A stretch of 64,000 nt of DNA, taken from assembly GCA_016647705.1 (NCBI GenBank), contig CM028326.1:16307901-16371900 (forward strand), read 5' to 3'. A program made the translations under genes and the position numbers. The notes under the pieces are model-generated. The model was not told where the DNA came from and ran no database searches. It saw only the letters and a program-made list of their open reading frames with translations. Position 1 is the stretch's first letter. Every line of letters begins with the position of its first letter. Source of the DNA: Eucommia ulmoides. Its lineage: Eukaryota; Streptophyta; Magnoliopsida; Garryales; Eucommiaceae. This document shows, piece after piece, positions 1 to 10,896 of this stretch.

Positions 1-930
1 CGCTTAACCGCAATCAAATGCGATTCTTTAGGACAAGACTGAAATCTAGCACAAAGACAAACACTATACATAATATCAGGTCTACTAGCAGTTAAATACA
101 ATAAACTACCAATCATACCTCGATACATTTTTTCATTAACGCTTCGTCCTTTTTTATTTTCATAGCCCTTACTATGAGAGTTTTGTACTCTTTAGCTCCT
201 TTCAAGCCATATTTCTTTAACATCTCCTTGGTGTATTAAGCTTGGTTTATAAATATTCTTTCTTTGGTTTGCTTAATTTGCAATCCAAGAAAGAAATTCA
301 ATTCTCCCATCATGCTCATTTCAAATTCAACCTACATTATCTTATCAAACTCTTGGCAAAGATCCTCATTAGTAGATTCAAAAATAATATCATCAACATA
401 TACTTGTACTAATAGGATATCAGAATCAGTTTTCTTCACAAACAGTGTTATTTCACAAATACCCATTCGAAAACTATTTTCGATCAAATATCGGCTAAGT
501 CTCTCATATCAAGCTCTAGGAGCTTGTTTGAGCCCATACAAAGCCTTGCGAAGTTTAAATACGTGATAGGAAAATTTTTCATTTTCAAATCCGGGGGTTG
601 TTCCACATAAACTTCTTCGGCTAGAAATCCATTTAGGAATGTACTCTTTACATCCATTTTATATAGCTTAAAATTACGTGAACATGCAAAAATGAGTAGC
701 ATTCTAATTGTTTCTAGTCTAGTAACATGAGCATAAGTTTCATCATAATCAATTCTTTCCTCTTGATTATAACCCTGTGCCACCAATCTTGCTTTATTTC
801 TAATTATGATACCAGATTCGTTATTTTTGTTTCTAAAAACCCATTTAGTACTAATAACTGGATGAAAATTCAGTCTCAGAACATGACACCACACTCTATT
901 CTGCTCATATTGAACTAACTCATCTTGCAT
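1..930 (-). pseudogene. copia reverse transcriptase, broken
   Basis: Positions 484-930 are open and match the N-terminal half of copia RT (RVT_2): KWVFRNKN, NKARLVAQGYNQEE, MDVKSTFLNG and EEVYVEQPP. Around 540 the frame shifts. The sequence from there to the left edge still reads the distal RT region in other frames, ending in a LYLTASRPDIM-type block at the window start. The catalytic YVDD region is damaged by stops. The enzyme would copy retrotransposon RNA into cDNA; this copy cannot. Confidence 0.85.
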
Positions 931-965
931 TGCAGAAATCCAAGATTTATCAATTAATGCCTCAT

Positions 966-1959
966 TTATATTTTAGGCTCAATTTGAGACAAGAAAGCAA
1001 GATTAATTATATCCCTATGAGAAGAGCGAGTATTTACACATCTTTCGAAATTACCGATGATTTCTTTAATCGAATGTCCGGGTACTGTCTTTATGGCTCT
1101 TGGTAAAGTCGAATCTTCCTCCTTAGGTTCCTTCTCTTGTTGGGACTCTTTAGGTACATTGTTACCTTGGTTTTGATTATTTAAAATACCTGTATCATTA
1201 TCATCCAAAATCGTTCTCGACAAGAATGGATCAGCTTCCTTAAAACAACATGCATTATTTCTTCTACTACTAATGTACATTTATTATAAACTCTATAAGC
1301 CTTAATGTTAGTAGCATATCCAAGGAAAATTCCATAATTAGATTTAGCATCAAATTTACCAAGATGATCCTTGTCCTTCAAAATAAAACACTTACATCCA
1401 AAGACTTTAAAATAAAAAATATTAGGAGTCTTACCATTCCAGATTTCATATGGAGTTTTGTTAAACTCTCTATGAATTGATACTCAATTTACAACGTGGC
1501 AAGCTGTACTTACTGCTTCGGCCCAAAAGTAGGTTGGTAAGCGATTTTCATTAAGCATTGTTCTGTCCATCTCTTGAAGCGTCTTATTCTTCCTTTTCAC
1601 CACATCATTTTGTTGCGGTGATCTTGATGCCAAAAAGTTGTGAGCATAACCATGCTAATCATAATAACTTACCACATCATCATTCTTAAATTCTTTTCCT
1701 CTGTCACTATGAATGTTAATAATGGAGCATTGCTTCTTATTTTGAACACATTTATAAAATTTAGAAAGAATAGAAGCAGCCTCACTCTTCTTAGCAAGAA
1801 ACAATACCTAGGTAAGTCTAGAATAATCATCAACTATAACAAATGCATAAAACTTACCTCCAAAACTAGAAATAGAGTTAGACCCATAAAATCAAGATGC
1901 AATAATTCAAAACATCTAGACGTGGACGTATGCATCTTTTTTTTAAATGATGATCTAAC
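966..1959 (-). pseudogene. copia integrase core and linker to RT, broken
   Basis: Around 1540-1650 the minus strand reads SPQQNDVVKRKNKTLQEM, the region that holds the catalytic glutamate of the copia DDE integrase (normally ...GVVERKN). The glutamate codon here reads lysine, so the enzyme would be dead even without the other lesions. Downstream come the conserved PYEIWNGKTPN and VFGCKCFILKDKDHLGKFD (integrase C-terminal part), then an acidic linker that in SIRE-like elements joins integrase to RT (966-1280). An in-frame TGA follows HVVN, where arginine CGA is expected. Confidence 0.8.
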
Positions 1960-2340
1960 TTACTTGCCTAATTGACATGCATCACATACTTTATCCTTTA
2001 CAAATTTCAAATCAGGTAGGCCACGTGCAAGACTCTTCTTAGATAAGTTAGAAATTAACTCCATACTAGAATGCCCAAGTCTTCTATGCCACAACCAACT
2101 ATTTTCAGATAAAGTATTTAAACAAGATAAATTTTGAGAATTAAAATCATCAAATGAGCAAGTATACACATTCTCAAAACGTGATGCAACTAGTAAGATA
2201 CTACTATCAATATTATTCTTAATAATGCATCTATCATGATCAAATACAACATTATAGCCCTTATCACATAGTTGACTAATATTAAGCAATTTAAGTCAAT
2301 CAACTAGTAACACATCTTTAATAAGACCTTGTCCTCCAAA
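1960..2340 (-). pseudogene. copia GAG-pre-integrase and zinc-binding region
   Basis: The open part (1960-2289) carries WHRRLGHSSMELISNLSKKS followed by a cysteine pair in VCDACQLGK. These are the conserved HRRLGH and CxxC signatures of the copia integrase zinc-binding region. Just upstream, up to about 2340, are residues like those between protease and integrase (VLLVD, then LNISQLCDKGYNV), interrupted by a stop. In a working element this region helps integrase bind retrotransposon cDNA. Here it is one fragment of a broken polyprotein. Confidence 0.85.
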
Positions 2341-2350
2341 AAGTAACCCT

Positions 2351-2524
2351 GGCCACTAAGGATACGCCCGTCGGAAAAGTCGTTCCATCTTGGGAAGGGC
2401 CATATCATGTTACCCATATTGCCCGTCCTACCTCCTATAAGTTGGAGACTGAGAAGGGTGTCCCCCCTACGGTACCCTTGGAATGCAGAACATCTGAAAC
2501 GATACTATCCCGTAGAGGAAGCAC
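2351..2524 (+). pseudogene. gypsy integrase C-terminal end
   Basis: Translation gives a GPYHVTHI-like block, then KLETEKGVPLRYPWNAEHLK and RYY. This is the typical C-terminal end of plant Ty3/gypsy integrase ('...PWNADHLKRYY'), read across a frameshift near 2440. The same region in element B lies at 43496-43690 on the minus strand. Nothing of the catalytic core remains upstream, because the copia fragment abuts at about 2350. Family A LTR sequence begins within a few codons of the expected stop. Confidence 0.75.
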
Positions 2525-3864
2525 TGATGGATTTGTTAGTTTTTGAATACGTTTATTATGTTTTAATATATTTTTATGTGTTTTTGTATAAATCAGGTGT
2601 TTGAGGTGAAAATGTATGAGAACAGATCAATAATGATGAAATCGGATCAAGAACGGTGGAAAAACATGCACGGAGGCAATATTTTGAACAACAGCCCATT
2701 GCCTAGGCTGTGAAACTGCAGAGAGGTGCCTAAATCTGTTAGAATCCCACTGCTTAGGCGGTGCGACTGTAGAGAGGTCCTGATTCCACCACCTCCTCCA
2801 CTACTGCGACGAAGATCAAATCGACATAGCCACCACCTAGACGGTCACTCTACACTAAATTTAGATATTTGTAGGATATTTATGCACCCTATTTCTTCTC
2901 CTCTCCTCTCCATTTTTGGGACACACCTCCATAGACTAGAGGAGGATATTTTAACAAGATTTTGGGGAGCTCAAGCAAATCCTAAAGATAAGAACACATT
3001 GTAATGAAGGAGAAGCGATCTTGGAATATTCTTAGAGATAAATCTTCGGACTATGGCTAGTTTCTCTCGTTTTTCTCTTCATCTCTTAACTTAGGATTAT
3101 TGTTTGAGCATGTTTATCTCGTTTTACATTGTATATATAGTTATGGCCGTTAGCTAAACATGGATTGTCTTAGGGATTAACAATATATTTATGAAAATGT
3201 AGTTTTGTTTGAGTTTGTGTTTCGTTTATGGATGGTCTTTATAATTTTGATTGTGTTTACCATTATTCTTGGATATTATGCTTGTTTAGATAATTAGAGA
3301 ATACGGGGTTTGACACTTGAGAGAGGTAACCTCGAATTTAAACTAGGGTAAACATAACGCGACGATCCAATAACCCAGGAGAGAGTTGGAAAGTGTGCAA
3401 TCAATGACGTTGGGGCAAGACTCACGTGACCTAGTGTCGTTAAAACGTTGAGGGAGACTTTTTCGTTGACGCGAAGTAACGTATTCAATTGTCCTACACT
3501 CAGGAGAGGTGGCGAGCGAGTTTACAAACCGAGATTGTCAGATAAGTCGAACGCCGTTAACGTAAACTAAAACGAAATCAAACGCATTTAAGGAAATGAA
3601 GTTAATCCCTCGGCAATCTAATTCCCTTAACCATCTCATATTAATATTAGTATAGTTAATTTAATTAGATTAATTAACTTACTATTAGTATTTATTAATT
3701 AAACACATTTTTAGCCACCTAGATAAAGTTAGGTCATGATAATTGTGGTAATCGATAATAATCTCAACCAATCTCCGTGAACATGATACCCTTAGTCTTC
3801 CTAACTATACTAAAACTTGACTTGTGCATTTGCAGTGAAAGTAGTGATGTATTTATGCGCTACC
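2525..3864 (+). repeat. Family A LTR (copy A-0), solo
   Basis: It begins TGATGGATTTGTTAGTTTTT and ends GCTACCA, matching other family A LTRs end to end, including the conserved middle (inverted relative to the minus copies) and the end around TAGATAAAGTTAGGTCATGA. It carries CCTAGGC/GCTTAGGCGG palindromes at 2695-2780. The first bases of the usual family start (TGATAGGTGTAAAT) are altered. Flanks do not show a clear 5-bp duplication (AGCAC against TCAAC). Confidence 0.7.
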
Positions 3865-4699
3865 ATCAACCCTCCACCCCATTTCAAATGAAGATGTACT
3901 GCCCCCAGTGTTTTATCAACCCAAAATGGTGTCCCGACGCTTAGCATCAAGGATAGTCTCCACAAAGAACCCCATCTCGGCGCATTGCGTTAAGGGTATA
4001 ACCAGACTCTCTCCACAAGTCGGTGGTATTGTCCCAGAGATTAATAGCTATTGTCTTCCGAAGGTAATTACACCAATTGGGTTTGAGGACCTACAAGTAA
4101 GCATCTCACCCCTCACTGCCAAGCCCAGCTCAGGCAACGTAAAGGGAAGATGTCCTTGGTAGGATAATTTTGGGATAACCTGAATGGGCTCTAAGATGAT
4201 CCCTACTAAAGAGAACCCACCTGTGACCGGCCACAAGGGGCCAACTTAGGGTCACCCCCCTAGGGACCGCGAGGGCCAGATTCCACACCGGTACCACCCC
4301 TGGACTTTTAACCTACCACTTGACCTCTAATCGGATGCTAGGCAGGGGGTAAGGAGGTTGTGGATATGGTGAAACAACATGAAATAGTACTTCCCGGGAT
4401 GGGGAAGCATGGTCTCTTCCAGGGAGTTAATTCCTAGAAGAGGAGGGTGACTTCTTCTCGGTTACTCATCCAAGAAGAGGTGTAAAACCAAACGGCAAAT
4501 AAACTTTAATTGTTTCAAGAAAAAAATCGTAAAAATTACCCAAGTGTTGTGGATTATCTGCCCAGGGTACAATATTTCCAAGATTAGGAAGAAAGCATGC
4601 ATCATAGCCCAAAATAACCAAGTTTTCAAAAATAGCTGAGAAAGGGATATGATGGTCAGAGAAAGATCCAGAAATATCCTAAGTCTTCTAATCTAACTG
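3865..4699 (+). other. Non-coding segment downstream of gypsy D integrase
   Basis: No gene is visible. Blocks here recur downstream of the element B integrase when B is read on the minus strand: a 'ggtgtcccgacgc' block, 'agggtataaccagactctct', 'ggtttgaggacctacaagta' and 'gggataacctga'. It is the shared 3' untranslated part of this Tat subgroup. Confidence 0.55.
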
Positions 4700-5568
4700 A
4701 GCAGAGGTTCAAGTCCTTCTCCAAGACAAGTTTAAAGCAATTCCCCAAGCAATTCCATCAATTTCCTAAGCAAGGGCATCTTCCCATCTCTGTGTGACCA
4801 AGATGAGGGTAGGAGTAAAACTCCACCACCAAGAAAGGGAATCTTCTTCTTTTCCAAGGAAGTAACTCTCTATTGATGGACAAGATAAACAAGAACAAAA
4901 AGATGTCAAGGTATCCATGCAAAAACTCAAGAAGTAATAAGGGAAATAAAGTGTTTAGAATCTACCACGAAGAGATAAGGACATATTCATTCATTCATTC
5001 AAGTTCAATACATTTCCAATAGGGGTCCCAACGCCCATTACAAAAAGTCCCTTATCTTGGAAGAGGGGGCTGGGATGCCAAACATTCCAAAAAATAAAAA
5101 ATAAAAATAATCAGGTCCATAAGCATCATTGTGGCTCTCTTCCCTGATAAAAATATCTCTAAATACCTCCCAAACATGGCCATAACAAGAACCCCTTGGC
5201 ACATTTTCATTAGCTACATGCAAAGTTGACACCATGATGTAATCTTGAGCAAACATTAAACCCATACTTAGCCCCTAAACTAATCTCTACTTTGCTTATA
5301 AAAAGGAGAGCATACAATTGCTTAAAGGTAGATAAACTTTTCTCACTACTTACTCTTCACTCTTCTCGGCATTTACACTATAAATTCTTTCCCCTGTACG
5401 CTGATTCTCACATTGGAGGGGCATGTCGGGAAAACCCCGGCAAGTCCTTTGTGCAAGTTTTCCAGTGCTCATTCTTCCTGGAACGGCTCAACTTTAAGTG
5501 TTGATTCATCTCTCCAAGGATGACGAAGTATTCTCCTCCTCCCTTTCTTGGCTTAGAAGGTTGTTAGG
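4700..5568 (+). repeat. Probable 3' LTR of gypsy D
   Basis: A TATA box (CTTATAAAAAGGA at 5296-5308) is followed by a CT-rich leader and then 'ctcacattggaggggcatgt' and 'cgggaaaaccccggcaag', a layout common in gypsy LTR R/U5 regions. The left boundary is not defined; TGTGACCAAG near 4793 is one possible start. The right boundary is hidden because a family A LTR begins at 5569. The small minus-strand ORF at 5038-5265 has no recognisable domain. Confidence 0.45.
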
Positions 5569-6885
5569 TGGTAGCGCATAGATACGTCGCTACTTTTACT
5601 GCAAGTGTACGGATCATGTTTTAGTATAGATTGGGAAGAGTAAGGGTTGTCGTATCCATAGGGATTGGTGTAGATTATCGTTGAGTACCATAATCATCAT
5701 AACCTAACTTTATTTAGGTGATAAAAATGTATTTTTTATAATTAAATATACTAATACTAAGTTAATTAAACTAATTATACTAATATAGTAGTATGACATT
5801 TATGGGAATTTATTGCCTAGGGATTAACTTCATCCACTTAAACGTGTTCGTTTCAATCTAGTTTACATTAACATCGTTCATTCTATCCGACAATCTTAGT
5901 ATCGAAATCTTGTTCACTACCTCTCCCAAGTGTAAAGTGAATGAATGTGTGACTTCACATTAATGCCAAAGTCCCCCTCGAGCCTATATGACACTTGGTC
6001 ACATGAGTCTTGCCCCAACCTCACGGATTGCACACTTCCTAACTTCCTCCCGGGTTATTAGATAATCACATTGTGTTTAAACCCTAGTCCAAATCCGGGG
6101 TTACCTCTCCCAAGTGCCAAACCCCATATTCTCAGTATCTCATAACGAGCATATAAATAAGGAATAATATCAAACATAATCAGATAAACATGAACAACCA
6201 CTAACAAAACCTAGATTTTATAAAAACGATGTTTTCATGAAGTACATCGATCCCTAGACAATATATGTTTAGTTACACACGATCGTGGCCCTATATACAA
6301 CTAGAAACAAGTTAAACATATTAAAACATTGAACTAAATCTAAGAGAGAAAGAGAAAAACGAGAAGACTAGTCGTTATCTGAAGATCTGCCACTAAAACC
6401 GCTCCGAGAACGCTTCCTCCTTCTTCGCGTTGTGATCTTCTGTGGTCGTATGGCCTTGGAGCTCTCAAGACTTTCAAAAACATCAACCTCTTGTTTGGGG
6501 AGAATAGGGATGATATTTATAGGATTCAAAATATTTCAAAATATCCTAAAAATATCTAAAATATCTGCAGAGTGACCACCGTAGCCGTGGGTATGTCGGT
6601 AGCTTCACCGCTGCAGCGGTGGGATGATCGCTGTGGCGATGAGTGAACAAAGGATTTTCCTGTTCTATTGATCGCTATAGCAGTTGATTTACCACTGCAG
6701 TGGTGGAAATACAGAGAGTTTCGATAACTCTCTGTACTTTGACTACTGCGGTGGTGGGATCACTACTGCGGCGGTGGGGGTCACAGGTAAATCTCTGTAT
6801 TTTCACCGCTGTAGCGGTGGGCTGTAGGTCTGAACTTCACCATTTTTCTTGTTTTCCTACTGTTCTTCCACTGTTCTCTGTCCAC
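5569..6885 (-). repeat. Family A LTR (copy A-4), truncated
   Basis: On the plus strand it starts TGGTAGCGCATAGATACGTC after TTAGG and runs through all the usual family A blocks: the 'tagggattaacttcatccac' block, the TATTTATA box (6514-6521, minus TATA) and the palindrome array (6570-6830). It ends near 6885 before the expected terminal TAGGT...CCTATCA, where chromovirus C1 sequence begins. The LTR's own 5' end (minus sense) is therefore missing. Confidence 0.7.
6570..6830 (-). repeat. Palindrome array in LTR A-4 U3
   Basis: Repeated imperfect palindromes of the type CACCGCTGCAGCGGTGGG occur at least six times, separated by 20-40 bp. They lie 50-320 bp upstream (minus sense) of the TATA box at 6514-6521. 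Confidence 0.7.
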
Positions 6886-7275
6886 TGGCAACCCTGACAA
6901 TTTTTCTGAAAACACATCGGGAAAATCCCTGATTACTGGAATATCTGCCTACCTGAACTCTATTCTGACTAGATTTAAACACATGTGCAAGGTATCCCTG
7001 ACATCCCTTCTTTAATAATTTCCTACCCCCCCAGGACTGAAATCAAACTAATTGAGGTAATGGTTACATCTCCTAAAAATGCAAACTCTAACTCGCTTGA
7101 GACCCGAAAAGTAACTTCATTTTTAAAACAATCCACTATAGCATGATAACGGGATAACAAATCCATACCCAGTGTCACATCACTATCCTGAATATTCAAA
7201 GGTAATAGATCCATTGACAATTCTCTATTACCAATACAGAACAGACTATTTTTATACGCACTAACTATCAACATG
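6886..7275 (-). pseudogene. chromovirus protease and linker to RT
   Basis: The open part (7023-7274) reads VTLGMDLLSRYHAIVDCFKN and EVTFRV, the C-terminal half of the retropepsin of plant chromoviruses (RVP_2; '...GMDWLSKYHAVIDCxxKxVTF'). Downstream, across frameshifts, are KLLKKGCQGYLAHV and a DFPDVF-like block, the conserved linker before RT. The Asp-containing active-site segment that should lie upstream is not clean. In a working element the protease would cut the Gag-Pol precursor; here it is a fragment. Confidence 0.75.
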
Positions 7276-8175
7276 GACTACCAGTTCTCGGTTGCTTCTC
7301 GCACATCATTCTTTATTAATTCCGCCGTGTTTATTAATTCCACATAACTTTTGATCCGTCTTCCCATCAACCTGAAACGTATTTCTATATTGAATTATTT
7401 CTGGAATCGTCTATATCTTGTCTCTTCTGTTTTTACCAAATTAGGAACAAATCAGGATAGGACATTGAATTTAATTTCATACTACAGAACGGTCATCTTT
7501 TCCTATTTCAATAATATGAATTTTCCCTCCAATAAAATTACAAGGTTTCCCTTGGTAATGCCTAAAAGACAGTTTTATGCACACCCTTGGATGTTGTACA
7601 CTATGATAGAATCCATGTATCTCAAATAGTAGCGCAATGTGTTGTGTCATCCTATAATATCAGTAGGGTGTTGTCTAATAATCCAACTTAAGTGTGTTCT
7701 GTCACACTATTGATTTAACAACTAGAACATTAAGTGCTACCAAAAGTGAATCCCAATGTCAAGCAATACGAATATGTTTACTTATCAGTTATAATTTAAG
7801 TTTTAAAACCACTAGTACTCCTAAAATCGTAATCCATCCATCACCACTACCGACAACACCACCTAACCCACCAACTAGCAGTATCACCATTTCATCACAC
7901 AACTAATCACCAACTTTATAGGTATTCCAATTAACAGAAAACGAGTCTAGGAAAATAATGCAACAACTTCAATCAGTAGTCAGGCTCCCCGATTATCTAT
8001 TACTTAATTTACTATATGCTAAGGGAGGGCCAACATGGCGAACAACAATGCACAATGCCAATGTACTATCTAATGCAATGCAATAACCATCACTTGTGTG
8101 CTGAACCCACCTATCGACACCCTATCTCATGGTCCACCATTGGCTTGACAAACTGATATGTCTACAGAACCTATA
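7276..8175 (-). other. Degenerate C1 interior, gag not recognisable
   Basis: This 900-bp interval lies between primer site and protease, where about 1 kb of gag would be expected. I see no gag motif or CCHC knuckle, only AT-rich sequence with stops in all frames. Confidence 0.4.
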
Positions 8176-8193
8176 ACCTAGACTCTGATACCA
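8176..8193 (-). other. Primer binding site, initiator Met tRNA
   Basis: The minus strand reads TGGTATCAGAGTCTAGGT four bases after the LTR end (...TGTGACA). TGGTATCAGAGC is the standard primer site complementary to plant initiator Met tRNA in copia and chromovirus elements. Confidence 0.85.
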
Positions 8194-8960
8194 CAAATGT
8201 CACACACCTCCCCGGACACCCATCACCCCAGGCCGAGCGTGACGTCAACAGGACGCTACCTGACCAATCAACCAAATCTTTATATATATATATATATATA
8301 TACCTATTCAAACGCACACGCACCACTGTCAATATTTTTTTTTCCCAAAAATAATACCTAGTTCCCACTCCCAAATGACCTTACCTCTGGACTCTACCTA
8401 ATGCCAATAGTGAACCAACTCCTAGCTGCGGTACCTGAAACCAAATATTTTTATCGGTGTACTATCTTCATAATTAAAAAAAAAATTATGGATCAAGCAC
8501 AAATGTTAAATACCAACTTTCGAAATATAATATGTTATATTTACATACCAGGTTGAAAATCTAGTCCCACTGTCATCAATGTACCGAACTAATATATCAA
8601 AACAAGTAGAAGTGTTAAACACAACATTTCCAACATATAATAATATAACCACGTACTATGTTTAAAATTCAGTTTCACTCCACTAATGAAATGAAGTAAT
8701 ATCATTAATCCCCAACTCAAATATTTTAAGTCAACCCTTCTAAACATTTTAAATCAACCACACCCAAGCATTTTAAATCAACTAATCCAAATGTTTTAAA
8801 CCGACCAGACCAAATATTTTAACGTATAATAAAATACAACACACCTCATCTCGTACTAGCCATAGGATCGTTTTTACCTCGCGATTGGGAGTTGCAACGG
8901 TACCGTACCACCCGCAGGATTTACACTCCTGACAGGTCAAACTACCCTGCAGGACTTGTC

Positions 8961-9200
8961 TAGCAGGTAATCCACATCTCCCAAGTCATATCCTCCTGAC
9001 GAGAAGAAAATCCACATCTTGTAGGTCATATCCGCCCAACAAGAAGAAAATCTACATCTCGTAGGTCGTACCCGCCTAACGAGAAGAAAATCCACATCTC
9101 GTAGGTCATACCTGCTTAACAAGAAGAAAATCCACATCTTGTAGGTCGTACTCGCCTAACGAGAAAAAAATCTACATCTCGTAGGTCGTACTCGCCTAAC
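8961..9200. repeat. 40-bp minisatellite in C1 LTR, six units
   Basis: Units start at 8961, 9001, 9041, 9081, 9121 and 9161 and share AATCCACATCTCGTAGGTC. Each unit can fold: CTCGTAGG pairs with CCTaACGAG. There are no spacers, so it is not CRISPR-like. Confidence 0.9.
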
Positions 9201-9359
9201 AAGAAGAAAATTCTCACCGCAACGGCAACGCATTCCCTTTCTCTGTTCTGCTCACTTGTTCTTCACTGTCGCGGCGATGGTTCTCTTTCTACTTCACGTT
9301 ACTAGTTCAAACGAATGACTTTTTTTCTCTCTCTCTCCTCACCAACTCCGGCGATCTCC

Positions 9360-9960
9360 CTCACTATGAACAAAACACACACCCACACAAACGAAAACAC
9401 TCACACCAGCTCAACGTCCACACCCACGCACTCACCGACCGATGACACCTCCTCTACTGACGACACACCCACCGGCCGATCAACACACACACACACACAT
9501 ATACGCACATCGTTAGATCAAATACACACATACACACACAAAGCAGCACACCAACACATGTACGCCTACACTGCCGACAACACACCGCCGGACCGACGAC
9601 CACTGTTGACGATAACACACACATACCCACATGAAATCGTTGACGACCGTCGAAGGGACAACCGATGAAACACACCCACTGTAACCGGACTGAACAACAA
9701 AATCCACCGGTGACAAATTGAACGACGGCACACACACACATAAACACAATTGACGGAAAACAGAACACACACTCTGATCAGTTTCATCACCGACAAGACA
9801 GGACACCCACACATACACACTTACTATCGACAAACAAAGCACACAAACACACATTGTCACAGCCAAAGAATGACAACCCATACACAAACGCTGAACACCC
9901 ACACCTACACATCGACACCCAAACAATGAAGATCCCACACATACCCACTCCATCGGACTG
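9360..9960. repeat. CACA-rich low-complexity stretch in C1 LTR
   Basis: Dense CACA and ACAC runs (for example 9484-9500) dominate. They open long His/Thr-rich reading frames on one strand and Cys/Val-rich ones on the other. A matching GTGT-rich stretch lies at 25620-26000 in the C2 LTR, in the opposite orientation. Confidence 0.7.
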
Positions 9961-10048
9961 CTCTCTCTCTCTCCTTACTGTCGCCGACTAACTTCTCTCT
10001 CTCTTCTATTCATTTTTTTCTGTTTCTCCTCCTCTTTCACTGTATGTG

Positions 10049-10051
<3 letters not shown>

Positions 10052-10083
<32 letters not shown>
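10052..10083. repeat. (TA)n microsatellite
   Basis: An uninterrupted TA run of about 32 bp. A shorter TA run of about 22 bp is at 8281-8302. Confidence 0.95.
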
Positions 10084-10086
<3 letters not shown>

Positions 10087-10373
10087 TGAAATAAGTGGGT
10101 TAATTTGTGATCCTCTTCATGCCACTTTTTTTTTTTTTTTCTTTTTCGTTTGATCTTATGTCAGAGATATAGTTATATATTTATATATATTAATTTTGCC
10201 AAATTACATTAATCTCCCCTAATTAAAAATTTTGAAATCATTTAAGTCCAAAAGTTTACAATTAACATTTTGAAAAAATTCTAATTAACCCCAAAAATTT
10301 TAAATTAAATTATTAATGATGCATTCTACTCCGTTATTTCTAAATGTTCTAAAATGCGGCTAAGGATTATGCA

Positions 10374-10896
10374 TATGCAGAAATTAGGAGTTTACAAACC
10401 CAAAGTTTATTTCTAACATGAATGGATCCAAAATGAAATAGATACCAAAGAGCGCTACGCAAATGTCTTGTATAGAGTTACATAATACTGGGACTGGAAT
10501 GAAAGAAACAATGAGCACAGATATATCAAAGTGAAGACAGGAAGTTACCAAGAATCCACAAGCGACACATGCAAATCAGAAAGATATACCAAAGCCAAGA
10601 TGGGAGATTACAAAGAAGCCACAAATGACACGTGTAAATTGAAAATAAATATCAAAGCCAAGATGGGATATCATGAGGTAGTTTTGATAGATGGCGACGG
10701 AATTGTTAGAGCAGATGTTCTTTTTAGAAGGGCAGAATCCAAGTGACACATGGAAATAGAAATATCTTTGAATCAAATGGCAACGATCAAAGGCTTAGAG
10801 GATATAGATAGGCCAATAAAAATTGTATATCCTAATCAATCGTTAGAACAAATAAGGTAAAAAGTAAAGTCGTCCCTAAGAACATCAGAGGTACTC
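10374..10896 (+). other. Unassigned interval with a small repeat-built ORF
   Basis: It lies between the C1 LTR and the solo LTR at 10897. A plus-strand ORF (10531-10746, 71 aa) is built largely from a 21-residue repeat (see the 63-bp repeat). I recognise no protein family, and no upstream promoter is obvious. The rest is AT-rich. Confidence 0.4.
10517..10680 (+). repeat. 63-bp tandem repeat, about 2.6 units
   Basis: The block '(t)accaaagccaagatggga' recurs with spacing of exactly 63 bp (10527, 10590, 10653), and 'gacacatgcaaat'-type blocks recur at 10564 and 10627. Because 63 is a multiple of three, the repeat stays in frame: AKMGDYKEATNDTCK and a similar following unit. Confidence 0.75.

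Larger units (their letters stand above)
1..2350 (-). mobile_element. Ty1/copia (SIRE/Maximus-type) pol remnant
   Basis: Read on the minus strand, this stretch gives in order a GAG-pre-integrase segment, integrase core, integrase-RT linker, reverse transcriptase and the start of the RT/RNase H connection, which is the Ty1/copia domain order. Phrases such as NKARLVAQGYNQEE and LYLTASRPDIM are typical of the SIRE/Maximus lineage. The frame is broken by many stops and shifts. No LTR, gag or primer site belongs to it here: it runs off the left edge and stops abruptly against gypsy sequence near 2350. It is a dead fragment. Confidence 0.85.
2351..5568 (+). mobile_element. Ty3/gypsy Tat-lineage element D, 3' part
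   Basis: The parts on the plus strand are the integrase C-terminus (2351-2524), a non-coding 3' segment (3865 to about 4700) and a probable 3' LTR (about 4700-5568). A family A solo LTR (2525-3864) sits just after the integrase end. The non-coding segment resembles, block by block, the sequence after integrase in element B (43490-42900, minus), so D and B are related. All of D upstream of the integrase C-terminus is missing. Confidence 0.65.
6886..10373 (-). mobile_element. Chromovirus-type Ty3/gypsy remnant C1
   Basis: On the minus strand it consists of the 5' LTR (8198-10373), a primer site for initiator Met tRNA (8176-8193), a degenerate interval, a protease region (7023-7275) and the protease-RT linker down to about 6890. 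RT, RNase H, integrase, chromodomain and 3' LTR are absent, cut off at the A-4 LTR junction. The LTR shares its layout with the solo LTR at 25101-27607. Confidence 0.75.
8198..10373 (-). repeat. 5' LTR of chromovirus C1
   Basis: The minus-strand end ...GTGTGTGACA sits next to the primer site, so the right-to-left orientation is clear. The other end is probably TGCATAATCCTTAGCC (10373), inferred from the homologous start of the C2 LTR. Shared blocks with C2 include 'gtaccgttgcaactccc' with 'atcgtttttacctcgcgatt' (8860-8910), a central minisatellite and a CACA-rich stretch. No matching 3' LTR is in the window. Confidence 0.75.

Noticed and set aside
2525-3864. TSD for LTR copy A-0
   Set aside because: Flanking pentamers AGCAC and TCAAC differ, so insertion at this site is not proved.
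8961-9200. CRISPR-like regular repeat
   Set aside because: Units are contiguous 40-bp tandem repeats without spacers, inside a plant LTR.
9315-9668. His/Thr-rich 117-aa frame, with Cys/Val-rich frames on the other strand (9454-9953)
   Set aside because: It is opened by CACA repeats inside the C1 LTR. The same kind of frame appears in the C2 LTR at 25628-26086. Low complexity, no domain.
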